Assembly: GCA_039881045.1 (NCBI GenBank)
Contig: JAYWVB010000009.1
Coordinates: 868,001-932,000 of the forward strand
Source: Chaetomium olivaceum
Taxonomy: Eukaryota; Ascomycota; Sordariomycetes; Sordariales; Chaetomiaceae
Reading direction: 5' to 3'
Length of the DNA: 64,000 nucleotides
Shown here: in pieces, positions 1 to 11,440 of the stretch
How the letters are laid out: every line of letters begins with the position of its first letter
How positions within the stretch are numbered: the first letter of the stretch is position 1
Program-made: the position numbers and the translations under genes
The notes under the pieces: generated by a model
Database searches by the model: none
What the model saw: the letters and a program-made list of their open reading frames with translations, nothing else
What the model was told of the DNA's origin: nothing

Positions 1-405
1 ATGGGAGAACTCTCCCGGATTTTTTTAATTCGGGACTTCCAGAGACGAAAGAAAGCACGAGACCGCGATATTGTTCTCGTTCAACAAGACGTGCCATGTA
101 CAGTAGCCGCAAAGCATCAACTGCATCGGCTCTATGGTATACGGTTAGCTTCGATGTTTAGGCTGTCAGCGGCCCTAAGGCAGGTCTCAAACCTCAAAGT
201 CCAAGCGGTGGCCTGGCTTCCTTTCCTCAATCACTACACCGCAGTCTTCTACTTTATGCTTCACAGGAGCCACCTTACCGAGGTCTTGTATGTTGAATCT
301 AAATAGGGCAGGCCTTTGGGGCGGGAGGCTTACCTTAACACCAGAACGTAGACCACGTCGACGTCCCCTTCCGTCCTCGCCGTCCTTGCCGACCGCTGGT
401 ACCCT
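1..405. other. Left-edge non-coding stretch
   Basis: No recognisable gene. A 101-codon open frame on the plus strand (1-306) has no family resemblance that I can see and runs from the window edge. The stretch lies downstream of the minus-strand DUF7580-type gene and may hold its 3' flank. Confidence 0.4.
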
Positions 406-2216
406 TCACAGTACGAGCTCTTGCAGTGGCTTGATAATGTTCTCGCAGTATAGTCGCTGAAAATAATCGTCCCACAAAAGCTTACTTCGAGCGCACAGCA
501 CCAGACACTCCTCCACCGCCTTGACATGCGACGGTAGCAGCTTGCTCGTGCTCAGCTCTAGCCAGCGCGTGGCCGCGCCCATGCGCTCCCGGTACGTCCT
601 GGGCTCACCCTCGTCGTATCGGGCCGCCCACGCCGCGATGGACTTGTGGTGCAGAATCTCCAGCAGCAGGATGGCGAGCTCCAGCATGGTCGTCTTGGCC
701 GCCTCGGTCGTCAGGTCCAGGGAGGCGCCTTCCTGCGTCCCTAGCATGGTGGGATCGATAGCCTGCTCGGCGTACGGCGTGTAGAGCGCAGCTCTCGCGC
801 CGTCGACCGCCTGCACTGGGAACTTGATGGTCGTGCTGTTCCATGGCACGCTGCACCACATGGTTGGCCGTAGCTGCAGCACCGACGAGACGACATTGAG
901 GGCTAAGAGCGTCTGCTTGATCGGGCTCATGCGCGCGTCGGCATCCGCTGCCGTTTCTTTCAAGAAATCGGCTAGCGAGATCGACTTGTCGTACGAATGC
1001 GGCGATTTATCGTCCTTCTCCGCCACCTCGAGGGTGGCGCTGGAGGTGAGCTCTAACCAGAGCACACGCCGCCGCTCTCGCGCCTTCCGTGCATCTTCGC
1101 AAATGCTCTTGATACGAACCGAGCAGCCGTGGGGTAGACTACGCTCGTTGTTTCCGTCACCGTGATCGAAGGGACCTTAAGACCGCCATTGAAGGCCACG
1201 GACGAAGCACTGCTTCAGGTTAGCTATTTCGGTCGGGCATCTGACGAGACCAGGCGTAGACATGCTCGTTTTGAAACCTCACGACCGTCTTTGTGGTCGA
1301 CGGGTCGCTACATCGCGCAGTAACCTCGATTCTTTGCATCACTGCCTCTTCGATCGGGAAGCAGAGCTGGAAGGCGACGATCGAAGGGCTCACAGCTCGA
1401 TCCTTTCTCCCGGGGATCCGGTGCTCTAGCCGAATCATGAGCGTGTGCAGCCGGTGCCGGTCGCAAGTACAGGACTTGCAGGCGGCCCGGTAGAGCGAGG
1501 AGGCGCTCTCCCGGACGCGAGAAAGGCCACAGTCAGCGTCGCGGAGCTGCTCGTGGGCTCGCTGGCCTCCCACTCCCGCTTCGTCTTGACTCGCCGCACG
1601 AGCTGCCCGAGCGAGTACCTCTCGGCCTCCAGGTCCTTGACGAGTGCGCCGAGACTCTCCCTGTCCATGGCAAATTTGAGTTTCCCTTTGAAGACCAGCG
1701 AGGCGTCGGGACACCTGCTAGCTCGGACCACGGCGGCGAGATCGTCCTTGGCAGCCTAAACGGGCACGTCAGCAACGTAATACGCATGTCGGTAAACGGT
1801 AGCCTGGTCTGGCTTGCATTTCGCGGCCGAACGATATGGCCTAGCTTGGAGGTGATTTGTTTGAGGTACGTCTCGTAGAAGACCAGTATCTCGAGAAAGT
1901 CGCCGAAGAGTTGCGGACCGAGATACAGCTCGACTTAGTCGCCCGTCTTGACGACTTGCAAGATCTCGACGCATTTGTCCGGAGGTGGATCGCCTTCCGC
2001 GAGGATTTCGGGGACCCTTGCCGCGCGCAGAAGCTCGAGTATGTCAAGATAGAAGTGCATCCGCTGAGTTGTGAGTTTGTGGATCAGCTCATCCACCAAG
2101 CCTCGCGATTTGCGCAGGGTCGCAAGGGGACCCTTTCCCTCCCGGTACGCCGATAGTGCGTTGATGACGATGGGCATGGCCCCTAGAACGATGCCTGCGA
2201 TCTCGAAACCCGACAT
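406..2216 (-). pseudogene. DUF7580-type fungal protein, disrupted
   Basis: The first exon begins at 2216 with the N-terminus typical of the large fungal DUF7580-type family (MSGFEIAGIVLGAMPIV, a hydrophobic helix, then a helical region). In the same frame the reading is stopped by TAA at 1935-1937, yet the frame continues directly with family-like sequence (YLGPQLFGDFLEILVFYETY, then SKLGHI), so this looks like a nonsense change. After a probable short intron (about 1758-1799) the frame resumes (KLKFAMDRESLGALVKDLEA) and then shifts by one base near 1515 before the conserved SSLYRA...C.C...LRLEHR-like segment. Further parts continue (RIKSICEDARKARERR, then a C-terminal helical region ending at 406). 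Members are often linked in the literature to HET/NLR-like gene neighbourhoods, but a molecular role is not established. I am fairly sure of the family and of the breaks; exact 3' exon borders near 1150-1260 are unresolved. Confidence 0.7.
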
Positions 2217-2390
2217 TTCGAGCAGTCTAGTCGGCCAAGGCTGGAATTCGACAGTCCGGAGACGGCGGAAATTTTGGCTGCGAGTAGGATTTCGCGTTGC
2301 TCTTTTCGTGTTTCAGCAGCAAGTTGCTGAGCGTCCGAATGATCAGACCGAAAGCCCAGCTGCATCTCTGGATGCCTGACGAGTGGACTT

Positions 2391-2530
2391 TGCTGCCCAA
2401 TCTCGTCGGCACTTTCCTCGTCATTTCCTTCGAGCGGGTAATCCATGCAGCCTCTCGTGCTGCCCAATCTCGTTGGCGCTTCCCTCTTCCGTCTCCTTCG
2501 AGCGGGGTAATCCATCCAGCCTCTCGTGCT
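2391..2530. repeat. Two-copy tandem repeat of about 67-71 bp
   Basis: Two imperfect direct copies lie head to tail, each starting with CTGCCCAATCTCGT and containing CCTTCGAGCGGG and GTAATCCAT. They sit in the short space between the divergent DUF7580-type gene and the zinc-finger/TPR gene, just before the ATG at 2557, so they lie in the shared upstream region. Function unknown. Confidence 0.75.
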
Positions 2531-2556
2531 GCCTGCCCGCCCCCGTCGTCGACGCC

Positions 2557-5373
2557 ATGGCTGAACGACCATCGAGCCGCACGGCCGCGGCCTCGAGCGA
2601 CGATGCGACCGATCCAGGTTTAACCAACCGGCCGAGCTTTTCCGCGCCGACGATGGAGTCACCGCAGCAAGAGCTCCAGTCCGTCGGCCGGACCGTGGCC
2701 GGCACCTTCAAGAAACTTGTCGAGGCGCCGTGGATGGACGATCGAGACACGGCCATTCCGTCGAGACGACGCATCGCAGCCGAGGAGGAAAGGTTTCGAC
2801 TCTGGGCGCGCACCCTCGGCCTGTTCCAGACGGGACACGCGTCGCTCGACTACAGGGTTCGCGATGCGTCTTTCGTCAAGGCCTCGCTGGCCAACCTGCT
2901 TACGGAGCTCCGAGATCACCTCCAAAATCGTGAGCAGATTCCTTCCAGGATCCTCGGCTCGGCTAACATGGCCAGTGTTGGACATTGCTCTCGGCACAAG
3001 ACCGCCGCTTGAAAGAGACGAGAAAGCACGCCAGGCGGGCGGAACGGAAAACGACAGCAGCTTTTCCGACGACGAGGCCTCGCTAGGATCGTCGATCAGC
3101 AGCATGGGGTCCTTCCAAGAAGCCGAGTTTAGACTCTCCAGCGTCGCCACCAGGCTTGACTCGCTTTACAAGCTCGCATCGCGAATTTGCAGCCCGCAGA
3201 ATAGGCAGCAACGGTCGATCAAAGATCTCTACAAGCGCGTTCCCGAAAGCCGACGAGCCGAGTACATCCAGACTCAGAAGCAAATCGAGGTCTCCCTGGT
3301 TGCTTACGTCCAGCGGCAGCAGCTTGTGGAGTGGGTTAACGATGAGCAGCTCCAGGGATTGGGTTTCGGTCGGGAGGAGTTGATCGCGCAGTACGCCTCG
3401 GCGAGTCACTGGCTCATCGCCAGGGTGGGCATGGCCAACGCCCGCAGGAAGCAGCAGTTTCTCTACTGGAAGAAACACGCCTAGCTCCTAGGGCGCGATG
3501 TGACCGAAGAGGCTCCGGCCGTCGCCGAGTTGCCCGTCGACGCCGTCGCTCTTCCCCAGCCGGCGGCGGCCCCGAGCCAAACTTCGAAACCGGCCCCCGC
3601 GAAATCGATGGCCACGTCGGTGACCAAAATGGACCTGAAAGTGATGGGGCCCGAGGATATGAGATCGGTCATCTCGGGTCGTAGCCGCGTGTCGACCGTG
3701 GCTAGCCCACGAGGAGAGGACCTGGCCTGGCCCCCGGCACCGAGCCATCTCGCCGGCCACAAGTACTTTCCTTGTCCTTACTGCGGTATGTTGTGTTCAG
3801 AGAGGTACCTCAGTCGGGACGACTGGCGGTGAGGCCGTCTATACGCTCGCACGTTCGAGACCGGTGCTAATCGTTCGGCAGCGTACACCAGATCCATGAC
3901 CTACAGCCGTACCAGTGCACATACGAGGATTGTTCCGACCCTGGCCGTCTCTACGGCGTGAAGCAGGAGTGGATCGATCATGAAAACCAACACCGCCGGG
4001 TTTGGCACTGCCACAACCACGAGGCCGAGTTCGAGACCCAGCCCGAGTACCTGCAGCATCTCAAAGAGCAGCATCCGGAGGACAAGTGGGAAGACTACAC
4101 ACCCGAGATAATTGCGGCGGTCGTGGGAGCATCCGCCAAACCCCACCGCGACTGTCCTTTTTGTCCGACCGCATTCAGCGACGTGACGATGATGCAAAGA
4201 CACGTGAGATACCACCTCGAGAGGCTGGCTCTCTATGCTCTCCCCGACATCGGAGAGGACCAGGACGACGAGCTGGTGTCGGAAAGGTCATGGAACAGCC
4301 ACCAAGTGATCGAAAACCGGGGACGACAAGGCTCTATCGGAAATGATTTCGTCGAGGAGCGCCAGGCCTTCCTGGCTGCATTCGCCAAGGACGACTCCGG
4401 CCGCGACGGGTCAACCAAAGGCGGTGCTCTGCTCTCCAAAGCCAATTTGCAGCTAACTGAACCATCTTCGCCTGTCTCATGGCTCGAAACTTACTTGGTC
4501 TCGCAGTACCCGGCATCGTTGTGGTCTGACGGCTCGATTGAACTATACGAAGCCACGCTGACCAGCATGGCCAACCTAGCTTCGACATACAGCAACCAGG
4601 GCCGGTGGGAGGAGGTGGAGAAGCTGGAGATGCAGGTAATGGAGACTCGCAAGACGAAGCTCGGGGCCGATCATCCCGACACGCTGATCAGCATGGGCAA
4701 CCTGGCGTCGACGTATAGCAACCAGGGCCGGTGGGTGGAGGCCGAGTCGCTACAGGTGCAAGTGATGGAGACGAATCTGAGGGTGCTGGGAGAGGAGCAT
4801 CCCTCGACGCTGACCAGTATAGCGAACCTAGCATCGACGTTTTGGAAACAAGGCCGATGGGAGGAGGCCGAGTCGCTACAGGTGCAAGTAATGGAGACGA
4901 GTCTGAGGGTACTGGGAGAGGAGCATCCCTCAACGCTAACTAGCATGGCGAACCTGGCGTCGACGTATAGCAACCAGGGCCGATGGGAGGAGGCCGAGTC
5001 GCTACAGGCGCAAGTGATGGAGACGAGTCTGAGGGTGCTGGGAGAGGAGCATCCCTCGACGCTAACTAGCATAGCGAACCTGGCGTCGACGTATAGTAAC
5101 CAGGGCCGATGGGAGGAGGCCGAGTCGCTACAGGTGCAAGTGATGAAGACGAGTCTGAGGGTGCTGGGAGAGAAGCATCCCTCGACGCTGACTAGTATGG
5201 CGAATCTCGCTCATACCTGGAAGAGTCAGGCCCGCCTTGGAGATGCTCTAGACTTGATGAAGACCTGCTTCCACCACCAGCAGCAAGTACTTGGCCGAGA
5301 TCACCCAGATACGGTCTCTACTCTCTCTGTTCTGGAAGAGTGGCAGGAGCAGGACCGCAATACGGGCTCTTAA
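2557..5373 (+). CDS. C2H2 zinc-finger/TPR-repeat protein with in-frame TAG
   Basis: Three exons read well: 2557-2929, 2976-3828, 3882-5373, with 46- and 53-nt introns (GT...AG, branch sites GCTAAC and GCTAAT). The first part is a helical region found in fungal zinc-finger proteins (RLWARTLGLFQTGHASLDY; ARRKQQFLYWKKHA). The middle holds several C2H2-like fingers (CPYCGMLC...; CTYEDC...; CPFCPTAFSD...H..YH). The end has six TPR units of 42 residues of the kinesin-light-chain/NLR type (NLASTYSNQGRWEEAESLQ), about 4550-5300. A TAG at 3482-3484 interrupts exon 2 between KKHA and LLGRD, where relatives read straight through; the frame is open on both sides and no ATG restarts until about 3608. So this is either a pseudogene, a readthrough gene, or two shorter products. 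The architecture suggests a signalling or allorecognition-type protein; the function is inferred only. Confidence 0.8.
4552..5300 (+). repeat. Six tandem 126-bp TPR units
   Basis: Six in-frame 126-nt units encode 42-residue TPR repeats. Units 2-5 are nearly identical at DNA level, with repeated strings such as GAGGCCGAGTCGCTACAGG, and differ at few codons (STFWKQ versus STYSNQ; IAN versus MAN). The last unit is degenerate. Near-identity including third positions indicates recent duplication or concerted evolution. Confidence 0.85.
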
Positions 5374-6162
5374 GGGACGATTAATGCTTCAGGGTGGTGG
5401 CAGTTTTGGCGTACCAGTATCTTTTATATTATGTTATCGCAAGGGATTCTTCAATAGTCATCATGTGTGGTTTGTCGTATAGTGCTATCTGATCCCATAT
5501 TTCCGAGCATCTCTCGCCTGCTCTCTTGCCGTTGCCGACAGGCTACACAGCAACACGATCAACGTCATGACTGTGTCCAACTCGGCGTAGGGTACCAAGC
5601 TGCTTCCCATGCGCGGACGGAGCCGTCTTTGGCTGGGTTTTGATTTTCTGTGGCCTCTTTATTCTGGTCACTTGCTGGAAGCGGAAGTATTGAATTTGGG
5701 AATCGGACAGAGTACGCCGGTACGTGTGAGCACGCACAGTGTAAGCGGATACATGTATAAATGTCCGTGCGCTCAGATTTCGTTGGAGTGAAAAAGAGGA
5801 AGGCGGTTTCGCTAGTAACTGTACCCAGCAGTCACCGCTAGACCTGCGAGAAGGTCTTGAGAGTCAACATCCACAAGTCCACAGCGCTGCAGGGTCGTAC
5901 ACAGGAGATGGACAGAGGGTTGCTACGCACAGGCAACCAATCAACAGTCAATTGAGGGTAACAACAAATGCTGATCACATTGTCTCCGGTGTCTTGTGTG
6001 TTCAAGGGCATGTCCGCCCCGGTAACAGTCTGCAGTTAAGCCTGTCACGGGCTGAGCCCGAGGTAGGCCTCGGCGACCCTCGGCACGCCATGAAAGGAAA
6101 AATAAGAGAGGAAGAGCGAAGATTGAGAAAAATACACTAGAGCGCCGAAAGGCGAGAGAACA
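5374..6162. other. Convergent intergenic space
   Basis: This is 789 bp between the 3' ends of the zinc-finger/TPR gene and the NLR gene. I see no coding or RNA gene here; the open frames are short and without family features. Confidence 0.5.
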
Positions 6163-9100
6163 TCACTGTACCGTGCTAAGACGATTGCTGTTTGAGAACG
6201 TGAAGATCAAGACGCGGCCCGAAAAACAACCAATTGACACAGCCATTCCAGATACAGCCGAAGATGATGGCTCATTTGGCCGATACTCGGGCGGCAGCCA
6301 CAGCAGCTTTTCTCCTTGAAACGTAATCCAGGTCCCTTTGCTGCTCAAGCTATATCCCACAGCGACTGATGATAAACGATCAGTAGAAGCAGCGCTTGAG
6401 ACCGAGTTTGCGACAGTTTGCAAGTCGAATGCGCTAAGCTTTGCACGTATCAGATCAGCGTCTGAGAGACTATAAATATTGTCGTGAATCTTGAGCGTCG
6501 ATATACACCGGCCGGTCGCCGGATCCCAGATCTTGACTGTCCTGTCGTATGACGCCGACGCGAGCCGCGTCGTATCGTGCGACCAGGCGACTGAGATGAC
6601 ATCGCCGCCATGGCCCTTGAGCGTCGATACGCATTGGCCGGTCGCCGGATCCCAGATCTTGACTGTCCTGTCGCTCGACGCCGACGCGAGCCGCGTCGCA
6701 TCGTGCGACCAGGCGACTGATCTGAACGAGCCGCTATGGCCCTTGAGCGTCCACACGCACCGGCCGGTCGCCGGATCCCATACCTTGACTGTCCAGTCGA
6801 ACGACGCCGACGCGACCCATATCGCATCGTGCGACCAGGCGACTAAGCTGACGGAATCGCTATGGCCCTTGAGCGTCGATACGCACTGGCCGGTCGCCGG
6901 ATCCCAGATCTTGACTGCCTTGTCGCCCGACGCCGAAGCGAGCCGCGTCGCATCGTGCGACCAGGCTACTGACCAGACCGAATCGCTATGGCCCTTGAGC
7001 GTCCGCACGCACCGGCCGGTCGCCGGATCCCAAATTTTGACTGTGGTGTCGGACGACGCCGACGCGAGCTGCGTCGTATCGTGCGACCAAGTGACTGAGC
7101 TGACCGAGCGGCTGTGGCCCTCGAGCGTCGAGACGTACCAGCTAGTCGCCAGATCCCAGATCTTGATTGTTTTATCCTTCGACACCGACGCGAGCCGCGT
7201 CGCATCGTGCGACCAGGCTACTGAGCTGACCTCGCCTTTATGGCCCTCGAGCGTCGATACGCATTGGCCGGTCGCCGGATCCCAGATCTTGACTGTCCTG
7301 TCGCTCGACGCCGACGCGAGCCGCGTCGCATCGTGCGACCAGGCGACTGATCTGAACGAGCCGCTATGGCCCTTGAGCGTCGATACGCATTGGCCGGTCG
7401 CCGGATCCCAGATCTTGACTGTCTTGTCGGATGACGCCGAAGCGAGCCGTATCGCATCGTGCGACCAGGCGACTATGCTAACCCAGCTGCTATGGCCGAT
7501 GAGCGTCCACGCGCACCGGCCGGTCGCCGGATCCCAGATCTTGACCGTGCTGTCGTTCGACGCCGACGCGAGCCGCGTCGCATCGTGCGACCAGGCGACT
7601 GACCAGACCGAATCGCTATGGCCCTTGAGCGTCCGCACGCACCGGCCGGTCGCCGGATCCCAGATCTTGACTGTCCAGTCTTTCGACGCCGACGCGAGCC
7701 GCGTCGCATCGTGCGACCAGGCGACTGAGCTGACCCCGCCTTTATGGCCCTCGAGCGACCACACGCACCGGCCGGTCGCCGGATCCCAGATCTTGACTGT
7801 CCAGTCTTTCGACGCCGACGCGAGCTGCGTTGCATCGTGCGACCAGGCGACTATGCTAACCCACCAGCTATGGCCCTTGAGCGTCCACACGCACCGGCCG
7901 GTCGCCGGATCCCAGATCTTGACCGTGCTGTCGTCCGACGCCGACGCGAGCCGCGTCGCATCGTGCGACCAGGCGACTGAGCTGACAGAACCGCTATGGC
8001 CCTTGAGCGTCCACACGCACCGGCCGGTCGCCGGATCCCAGATCTTGACTGTCATGTCGCCCGACGCCGAAGCGAGCCGCGTCGCATCGTGCGACCAGGC
8101 GACTGAGCTGACACCCCAGCTATGGCCCTCGAGCGTTTGTAGACATGCGCTCCAATTGTCCGCCATAGGCGGGCTTCGGATGATCCATTTAGGCTCCTCG
8201 TTTTTGAATTGATTCCTCGTTATGCTGCGGGTTGGGCTGAACACAAGTGCGGAAGCGTACAGTTGAAGAGGGCTGTTCTCAATTGCCCACTTGTGGTATA
8301 GGATAAACCGACATGCATCTCGGACTCGATCGATGAGGAGTGATGTCTCTTTTCCTGTCTAACGAAACGTTAGTGCGTAGCTCCTAAATCGTACCACCGA
8401 AAGCTAACCTCAAGCAAACCCTCGAGGCACAACATTGAAGCTACTCCTTCTGAAATGCTTTTTTGAAGGCCAAGAGCCTCGAGCCAGTGGAGATACTTCT
8501 CACGTAGGAATGTATCAATCGATCCGCCGTCTTGGAGGTCCTTGTTCGCGTTCTTGATGGGATTGCAATCGCGAAGATGGTTAACCCAGTATATACACGA
8601 GTACCGTACTGCGGCTAGCGGATCTGGATCGGGTGGTCTGACTTTGTCGATGGGAAAGCCAGGGGCGCCAAGATTGTAAATGTCACGTCGCAGTGTTCCC
8701 CGCATGGCTCGAAGCGATCTCGAGAAGAGAGTATGGTGTATATCTTCTCTCCCAGAAGGGAAGATCTCATTACGCGCCTGGTTGAGGAGAAAGTCCTTGG
8801 CGGACTGATGGACGAAAGAGATAGTGCGTGCGCGAAGTGTCAGGAAAGAGCCGCAAAGCCCGACAATCCCCGCTAGAGCCTCGTGATCGCCAGAGACGCG
8901 GTCGGGCGTATCCACGAGTGTCGACAGTTCGTCCAACGTGATAGGTCGGTACACGACCGAGATGGTAGCCAGTATTCTTCGAAGAAGCTCAGCACGTCTC
9001 AAGTTGTAGATCTGATCCATCATCCGTCTATAGAGTGCGTCGAGTCTAGGTGGAAATGTTGTTAACAATTCCTCAGCTTCCCAGCCCGAGGTGTTGGCGA

Positions 9101-11342
9101 GCTCTTGGCAGACCAAGGCCACCCAGAGGAAGGTGCCATGTGCGTTCGCAGACAAGTAGCGCTCGACAGCGTCCCGCGTATCATTGCTGTATTTATTTCG
9201 CCTCGCCAATACCTCCACCTTGAACCGGACGTATATTGTAACAGCTGCGGAGGACGGATTCTTCATTCAGCTCGAGACGCAGGTTTACTTTCTGCGTCAC
9301 GGCGTCAAGGTCCTTCTCGATGCTCGGCCAGTTGCGACTGGATACAATCCACTTCACACTCCGGTATTCTGACGACTTCTGTGCGACAAGGCTGAGGAGC
9401 CGGTCGGGGTCTCCAGTGCACTCGTCAAGTGCGTCAATGATTAGGTAGGTCCTCGGTGAACCCGCGTCTTCAAGGGCTTCAAGAATGCTGGTGAAGATCT
9501 TCGATAGTGCCACCCATGAATTTGGGCCTTCGAAGCGCTCTTTTCCGAAGCCATCGTAGCTTTTGCGCAGGTGCGAAATGAGTTTCGGCTGCTGGGTCAC
9601 AAGCATGTAGATCAGCCCACGTAGGACTGCTATCGCGTTGTTGATGCGAGCGTCCGTTGCTTGACAGAAGAAGAACGAGATGTTGACCGTGGGCGCAGTG
9701 GTCTTCAGCTCATCGATGATTCCACAGAGCAGCATCGTTTTGCCTTTGCCGGGATCGCCTCTAATCCAAAGCAAATTGCCGTCTCTGTCGCCGCGCCATC
9801 GTTGGAAATCGACATGGCTGAAGATCCAGCGGTACGAGTCTCTGAGGAGGCCACCCTTATCTGACTCGATACGGTCCTTGTCGTCGCCGGGATCGGTCAC
9901 TCGCAAGTCCGTCAAGCACTTCTTATCCTCCTTACTGAACGATGTATGATCGGGGCCGCGGTCTGGCGCACATCAGGATTAGCATGATTGATGGAGACTA
10001 CATCATGGATCTAGGTGGGAATACTAATACTAACTTTTCTGAAGTAGCTCAAGACTACGCTTGACTTCTGCGGCGATACTCCTTAAAACTAGCTGACACG
10101 CACGACTGTCGTTGGAGTCGAGCTTGCAGATAGTGCTGTGGTCAGCGTCCACGGCCACCTGCTTCTCAACCGACCCTGGGAGATTCAGCGTTCCTGAATC
10201 CTTATCGACAATCTGACAAAATTAGCGAAGCATCTCCCTCTTAGATTATCGAATAAACGTACGACGTCTGCTTTGTGGTACCGCCTCCCCTCGAAGAAGC
10301 TAACGACAAGAGTTCTCTCAAAAAGGTGGCGGGCTTGCTCAAATCGTTTTGTCGCCTCAATTGAGTTCCGCTTGAGTGCGTTCGTAAGGTCATTGGGACC
10401 CGTTCTCAGAGCCTTAGTGAATAACTTGGCTGCGACGTCGCCGACACTAGCGTAGTTCCCGCCTCGATGCGGTGTAGCAAAGAAGACGAGGAGGCATGTT
10501 GCTTCGAGTATTGACTTGTATGACTCGTCCAACTTCGCTTCGACGAGTGCCTATCCGACCGTGATTAAGGGAATCCCGGAAGTTGGCTGAGGATCCTACT
10601 GACTTGTTTGACAACCAGACCGCCAAGGCTATGGCAGATAAACACTATTGGCCTTTGCGGCACATCCTACAGTTCGTCAGGACAAGAAATATGCCGAAGA
10701 ACGTAAACAGGACAGCTTACGCCTCGCTCAAGGCTGAGCCATTGTAACAGGTTCCTTGCGTGGTCGTCGAGTCTAATGGCCGATGCGCCAAAAGCCGGGC
10801 TAGAGTTATACGCAAAGAGCATCACACGAGCCGGCTTCGGAAGGTAGGCCGGGAGAAAGTCTTTGAGCCAGAGCTTGTCATCTTTGGTCCACGTTTCCTG
10901 CGCGTGATTGGGATCGCCCTTGAAGTTAAGACCGTGGACCGCCACAACGCTAATAGAATGGTCTGTCAGCGGGGTGTGAAGGCCGGGAACGAGGAGACGT
11001 ACTCGATCCCCGCGACACTGGGGGCCTGGTCATCGCGAATGCTGTCAAAGATAACGTGAAGCCCGGGTTCGAGCATTCGGAGTGTATTGTTCGCTTGGTG
11101 CTCGAGCGAACCGCCTCTGGCCGAGTGCTCTTCCATGTTCACTGCTCGATCACCTGCCACTGCCCGCGGCAGCTCCGCAGTCTCATCCCTAGTATTGTCC
11201 AGAGAGGTATGCAATACGACGTCCGGAGGTGCCTGCGGTGCTGCCGGAGGAAGTGGGATTGCAGCATCTGCTATCGGTCGTAGGGCGGGAGGAGCTGCTG
11301 TGGTCAATGGGCCTGCATGCTCGGGACTGAGGACAGCGTTTG
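6163..11342 (-). CDS. NLR: alpha/beta-hydrolase-like - NACHT - WD40 protein
   Basis: A fungal NLR-type protein. In-phase exons: about 11342-11003, 10949-10721, 10666-10604, 10550-10263, 10212-10035, 9962-8409, 8358-6163. The N-terminus is a SesB-like alpha/beta-hydrolase domain (VVAVHGLN; nucleophile motif CHSLGG; FATPHRGG; ADHSTICK near the expected histidine). Then comes a NACHT NTPase with Walker A GDPGKGKT and Walker B YLIIDALDEC, the helical region ending with YHKWAIENSPLQ, and 13 complete 42-residue WD40 units. Family knowledge: Podospora HET-D/HET-E-type proteins use such repeats for non-self recognition, with the N-terminal domain as effector. One extra base at about 9251-9254 shifts the frame between LELNEESV and SAAVTIYVRF, leaving NACHT and WD40 in different frames. 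The true start is unresolved; a 17-codon exon at 11440-11390 was considered but does not splice in phase. The architecture is secure; whether the gene is intact is not. Confidence 0.88.
6490..8180 (-). repeat. Thirteen tandem 126-bp WD40 units
   Basis: Thirteen 42-residue units follow the pattern C-V-x-T-L-K-G-H-x-x-x-V-x-x-V-A-W-S-H-D, then LASASxDxTVKIWDPATG. A partial unit follows. The DNA is nearly identical unit to unit (GCCGGATCCCAGATCTTGAC recurs). Differences cluster at residues 9-14, 29 and 31 of the unit (counting Cys as 1), plus positions 3, 6 and 42. Confidence 0.95.
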
Positions 11343-11440
11343 CTAAGGCTTGTCAGCAAGAAGAAGGGTTATCCGTCGCTGCTCAGTACCTTGTGATGAA
11401 TCCGCTGAAGAGGCAACCGCACCGTGCTGGGGAGAGCCAT

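Noticed and set aside
3482..3500. Start of a separate zinc-finger gene at 3500
   Set aside because: The codon at 3500 is GTG, and the ATG overlapping it is in another frame followed at once by TGA; the nearest usable ATG is near 3608.
6491..8212. A 573-codon open frame on the plus strand opposite the WD40 array
   Set aside because: It is the antisense shadow of 126-bp repeats without stops; the minus strand gives perfect WD40 units.
11390..11440. Candidate first coding exon of the NLR (ATG at 11440)
   Set aside because: A good donor follows, but joining to the next exon gives the wrong phase and a stop, so the true 5' end is left open.
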